This document shows, one piece after another, positions 6,345 to 8,482 of a DNA stretch of 8,482 nt. The notes under the pieces are model-generated. The model did no database searches and was not told the origin of the DNA. It was given only the letters and a program-made list of their open reading frames with translations. The translations under genes were made by a program, and so were the position numbers. The stretch lies in NCBI GenBank assembly GCA_025928435.1, contig JAICJM010000177.1, forward strand, positions 1 to 8,482, written 5' to 3'. Positions within the stretch are counted from its first letter, which is position 1; the number at the start of each line of letters is the position of its first letter. Source of the stretch: Thermoleophilia bacterium. Lineage in GTDB: Bacteria > Actinomycetota > Thermoleophilia > Gaiellales > JAICJC01.

Positions 6345-7067
6345 ATGCCCTTGCCCGCCGGATCCATGTGCGCCCTCTGCACCGTCCGCACGCGCGGCCG
6401 GACGATCCGGCTGCGGCTGACCCACGGCATCACGGTGTGGCTGTGCGAGAGGCATGCCTCGCCCGAGTTCCAGCTGCGCCGCGGCGGGCGCGATCTGGCC
6501 GAGGCCCTCGAGCGGGTCTGGCAGGCGAGCGGCTGCCTGACCGCGACGCGACGGCGCGCCCTGGCCGCGCACACCGCGCTCGTCAGCCGTGACCCCGCCA
6601 ACGCGCGGTCGCGGCCCGGCTCCTACGCCTGGCCGGACCTGCGGGCGCGGGCCGAGGCGGAGTGGGCGCGCGGCGGCTCGCCGCTACCTACGATCCGGCG
6701 CCTCCGCGGAGAGCTCGCCGGTGGGCCCGTGACGCCGCCGAGCGAGTGCACCATGCAGCGCTGGTACCGCGAGCGGCGGTGGGCGGATGATGGATGTCTA
6801 TCCCCCGCTGATCGCGGAGATGACGTCGACGCGCGAGTCGGGCCGCAGCGCCGTGTCCAGGCCGGCACGCTCCCGGTCGACGTAGACGTTCACGTGCCGC
6901 CGCAGCGCCGGGCCCGGCTCGCACAGGCGGTCGCGGAGGCCGGGCCAGCGCTCCTCGAGGCGGTCGATCGCATCGCTCACCGTCGCCGCGTCGACGTCGA
7001 GCCGCCGCGGCAGGTCGCCGAAGACGGTCGGCAGGGTGACCGGCAGGTGCAGGTCGGCCATGGCTAG
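6345..7067 (+). CDS. Zinc-ribbon/helix-turn-helix-like hypothetical protein; genuine C-terminus probably near 6790
   Basis: I do not recognise a named family. From the ATG at 6345 the protein shows a likely zinc site, CALC (Cys9, Cys12) with CERH (Cys34, His37). A helical region follows, then residues about 97-146, which resemble a helix-turn-helix (DLRARAEAEWARGG, then TMQRWYRERRW). This suggests a small DNA- or RNA-binding protein of about 150 residues. G/C at third positions is about 93% up to residue 147 (near 6788), then breaks down (GAT GAT GGA TGT CTA). From 6798 the frame runs antisense through the whole MoaD-like gene to a TAG at 7065-7067. An out-of-frame TGA at 6788-6790 would end the protein if one base were missing from the sequence. 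So the last 90 or so residues are probably not a real domain. Alternative starts are ATG 6366 (MCALC) and GTG 6306; none has a good Shine-Dalgarno, so a leaderless message is possible. Confidence 0.6.
   Translation: MPLPAGSMCALCTVRTRGRTIRLRLTHGITVWLCERHASPEFQLRRGGRDLAEALERVWQASGCLTATRRRALAAHTALVSRDPANARSRPGSYAWPDLRARAEAEWARGGSPLPTIRRLRGELAGGPVTPPSECTMQRWYRERRWADDGCLSPADRGDDVDARVGPQRRVQAGTLPVDVDVHVPPQRRARLAQAVAEAGPALLEAVDRIAHRRRVDVEPPRQVAEDGRQGDRQVQVGHG
6798..7061 (-). CDS. MoaD/ThiS-like ubiquitin-fold protein with C-terminal Gly-Gly
   Basis: An 87-residue protein ending VDVISAISGG, with the beta-grasp pattern of MoaD/ThiS and archaeal SAMP proteins: N-terminal strands (LHLPVTLPTVFG), a helix with SDAIDRLEERWPGLRDRL, RRHVNVYVDRER, and the terminal di-glycine. 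In this superfamily the last glycine is adenylated by an E1-like enzyme and then becomes a thiocarboxylate sulfur carrier or is joined to target proteins. No E1-like enzyme, MoaE or thiazole synthase is encoded in the window, so the pathway is unknown. The gene starts 2 bp after the propeller-protein stop without a clear Shine-Dalgarno, which implies coupled translation. Third codon positions in this frame are G/C in about 85 of 88 codons by my count, against about 70 of 88 in the overlapping plus-strand frame, so this is the coding strand. Confidence 0.85.
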   Translation of the reverse strand: MADLHLPVTLPTVFGDLPRRLDVDAATVSDAIDRLEERWPGLRDRLCEPGPALRRHVNVYVDRERAGLDTALRPDSRVDVISAISGG

Positions 7068-8146
7068 GAGATCACCGCCACCTCGACCGACGCGATGCCG
7101 GGCAGGTAGCTCGCCGCCGCCGACCAGGTCTCACCCTCGTCGCTGCTCGCGAACACCTGGCCGGTGCTCGTCCCGAAGTAGAGGCCGGGCGAGTCGAGGT
7201 CGTCGATCGCGAGCCCCTCCCGCAGCACGCCGAGATAGGCGTTCCGCTCCGGTAGCCCGCTGTCGAGCCGGCGCCACGACGAGCCGCCGTCGTGCGTCCG
7301 CCACACCGCCGCGTGCCCGTCCGGCATGCAGCGGCCATGCCCGGCATCGAGCGGGATCACGTAGAAGCTCTCGCGGTCGTGCGGATGCGCGGCCGCGGCG
7401 AAGCCGAAGTCGCTCGGCAGGCCCTCGGTGATCTCCCTCCATGACTTGCCGGCGTCATCGCTGCGGTGCATGCCGCAGTGGTTCTGCTGGTAGAGGCGGT
7501 CGTGGTCGACCGGCGACATGACCAGCTTGTGGACGCAGTAGTTCACCCTGGGATCCTCGAGCGGCCACTCGGCGCGCAGGCCCTCGTTCCGCGGCGTCCA
7601 CGACTTACCGTCGTCCGTGGTCTCGAAGATGCCCCACCCCTGCACCACCGTCCAGAAGCGGTCACGGTCGTTCGGGTCCGGGAGCAGGCCCGCGATCCCG
7701 AGATGCCCCGGGGGCTGGTTCTCGGGCATGTTCCACTTCGTGCGCCCGGGCTGGCCGTCGAGGGTCGAGAGCAGCGACCATGTCACCCCGCCGTCGCGGC
7801 TCTCGAACAGGCCGGCGGCCTCGGCGCCCGCGATCAGGCGGCCGTGCGCCGCCATCAGCCCGGACACCTTGGACAGCCGCAGCTCGCCGTGCTCGCCGTA
7901 GCCGAGGCCCTCGCTTGAGAGCTCCCACGTCTCCCCCATGTCGGGGCTGCGCCAGACGCCGGACCCGTGCCACTCGCTGGCCGCCGAGGCGTAGATCGCC
8001 CCCGACTCCGGATCGTGGATCGCCCGGTAGATCGGCCAGCCGTCGCAGAACGGCCCTCGCACGTCCCAGTCGCGGCGGGCCTCATCGCTCTCGAGGATGA
8101 AGCAGCCCTTCCGCGTCCCCACCAGCAGCATCACTCGCGTGGCCAT
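7064..8146 (-). CDS. BNR/Asp-box beta-propeller protein (sialidase-like fold, cytosolic)
   Basis: A 360-residue protein with six Asp-box turns (S/T-x-D-x-G-x-T/S-W): SPDMGETW (67-74), SRDGGVTW (116-123), TTDDGKSW (176-183), SDDAGKSW (229-236), THDGGSSW (284-291) and SSDEGETW (334-341). Their spacing of roughly 50 residues indicates a six- or seven-bladed propeller. Databases often label such proteins exo-alpha-sialidase, but there is no signal peptide, no membrane segment and no FRIP motif near the N-terminus, so sialidase activity is not supported. Cytosolic Asp-box propellers also serve as assembly or binding platforms. The ATG at 8146 has a near-ideal site, GGGAGGT, 6 nt upstream, which is part of an inverted repeat. 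It follows rpoZ by 68 bp and is 2 bp from the MoaD-like gene, so the latter two are almost certainly co-expressed. Confidence 0.88.
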   Translation of the reverse strand: MATRVMLLVGTRKGCFILESDEARRDWDVRGPFCDGWPIYRAIHDPESGAIYASAASEWHGSGVWRSPDMGETWELSSEGLGYGEHGELRLSKVSGLMAAHGRLIAGAEAAGLFESRDGGVTWSLLSTLDGQPGRTKWNMPENQPPGHLGIAGLLPDPNDRDRFWTVVQGWGIFETTDDGKSWTPRNEGLRAEWPLEDPRVNYCVHKLVMSPVDHDRLYQQNHCGMHRSDDAGKSWREITEGLPSDFGFAAAAHPHDRESFYVIPLDAGHGRCMPDGHAAVWRTHDGGSSWRRLDSGLPERNAYLGVLREGLAIDDLDSPGLYFGTSTGQVFASSDEGETWSAAASYLPGIASVEVAVIS

Positions 8147-8152
8147 CAGCGC

Positions 8153-8178
8153 ACCTCCCGGTTCGGGTTCTGGGAGGT
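8153..8178 (-). promoter_or_regulatory. Hairpin sequestering the propeller-gene Shine-Dalgarno
   Basis: On the minus strand ACCTCCC (8178-8172) and GGGAGGT (8159-8153) form a perfect 7-bp stem around a 12-nt loop. The 3' arm is the complete Shine-Dalgarno of the gene starting at 8146, with 6 nt of spacing. Folding would block ribosome loading, and the structure lies in the 68-bp spacer after rpoZ. It could uncouple expression of the propeller/MoaD-like pair from rpoZ. The pairing is seen directly; regulation is inferred. Confidence 0.5.
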
Positions 8179-8214
8179 ATGACCCGCGCCGGCCGGGAAA
8201 CTCATCAGCGGCGG

Positions 8215-8451
8215 CTACTCCTTCGTGGTCGGGGAGACCTTGAGCTGCCCCTGCGAGATCTCCTCGAGCGCCATCGTCAGGAAGTTCTTCGAGCGCGACT
8301 CGACGAGCGGCGGCGCGAAGCTCTCGAAGCTGCCCTCGCCCAACTGGTGGTGGTAGTCGTTGATCTGGCGCGTGCGCCGCGCGGCGGCGATCACGAGCGC
8401 GTACTTGCTGTCCACTTTCTCCAGCAGGTCGTCGATCTTGGGATAGATCAT
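8215..8451 (-). CDS. rpoZ: DNA-directed RNA polymerase omega subunit
   Basis: A 78-residue protein matching omega, the small subunit that helps fold and assemble the beta' subunit into RNA polymerase. Diagnostic parts are MIYPKIDDLLEKVDSKYALV at the N-terminus, the conserved helix AAARRTRQIND (about 22-32), and the C-terminal PPLVESRSKNFLTMALEEIS (about 47-66) ending in GQLKV. The length is at the short end of the actinobacterial range. The ATG at 8451 is preceded by GAGGAG with 5 nt of spacing, a strong site. Its start overlaps the apparent stop of an upstream frame in an ATGA arrangement. In actinobacteria rpoZ is commonly followed by coaBC; here about 2.1 kb separates them. Confidence 0.95.
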   Translation of the reverse strand: MIYPKIDDLLEKVDSKYALVIAAARRTRQINDYHHQLGEGSFESFAPPLVESRSKNFLTMALEEISQGQLKVSPTTKE

Positions 8452-8482
8452 TCGTGCTCCTCGGTGTTCATGGCCGACCGCA
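8448..8482 (-). CDS. C-terminal tail of an upstream gene, possibly guanylate kinase
   Basis: The minus-strand frame ending at TGA 8450-8448 is open to the window edge and reads RSAMNTEEHE before the stop, overlapping the rpoZ ATG by four bases (ATGA). By common actinobacterial synteny the gene before rpoZ is gmk, but ten residues cannot identify it. Of the other two frames, one stops at 8468 and one stays open in phase with rpoZ. Confidence 0.3.
   Translation of the reverse strand, partial: RSAMNTEEHE

Noticed and set aside
7064..8146. Propeller protein as a secreted sialidase
   Set aside because: No signal peptide, no FRIP motif and no recognisable catalytic arginines; only the Asp-box repeats are shared.
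1..8482. CRISPR arrays, tRNA or rRNA genes, insertion sequences, phage or defence genes
   Set aside because: I looked for regularly spaced repeats, cloverleaf-like segments, transposase or integrase motifs and terminal inverted repeats and found none.

Overview
This window is very GC-rich bacterial DNA, with G or C at almost every third codon position. Gene content (rpoZ, coaBC, an actinobacterial-type transglutaminase/DUF58/MoxR cluster) points to a high-GC actinobacterium. The small zinc-ribbon/helix-turn-helix protein reminds me of hypothetical proteins in Thermoleophilia (Gaiellales/Solirubrobacterales), but that placement is from memory and unproven.

Right end (about 7064-8482, minus strand): the last few codons of an upstream gene, by usual synteny possibly gmk, run into rpoZ (RNA polymerase omega). 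Next comes a cytosolic BNR/Asp-box beta-propeller protein, then, 2 bp after its stop, a small MoaD/ThiS-like ubiquitin-fold protein ending in Gly-Gly. The propeller gene's ribosome binding site lies in a perfect 7-bp inverted repeat.

Middle (about 6043-7067): a plus-strand gene for a small CxxC...CxxH zinc-ribbon plus helix-turn-helix-like protein converges on the MoaD-like gene. Its frame has no stop where the coding signal fades and stays open through the whole antisense of the MoaD-like gene. Between it and the divergent coaBC is a 302-bp intergenic region with three CAATTG motifs, a strong GC hairpin, and an inverted repeat covering the coaBC ribosome binding site.

Left end (1 to 6042, minus strand): a tightly packed run of coaBC, moxR, DUF58, transglutaminase and TPR genes. 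Junctions are overlapping or only 19-35 bp, which suggests one transcript. CoaBC makes 4'-phosphopantetheine for coenzyme A. MoxR, the DUF58 protein and the membrane transglutaminase form a widespread conserved trio, thought to be a chaperone-like AAA+ system acting with an envelope transglutaminase. The TPR protein may be its accessory subunit.

The usual gmk-rpoZ-coaBC order therefore appears split by about 2.1 kb holding the propeller/MoaD-like pair and the zinc-ribbon gene. That insertion and its possible RNA-level controls are the least ordinary part of the window; the rest is conserved chromosomal content.
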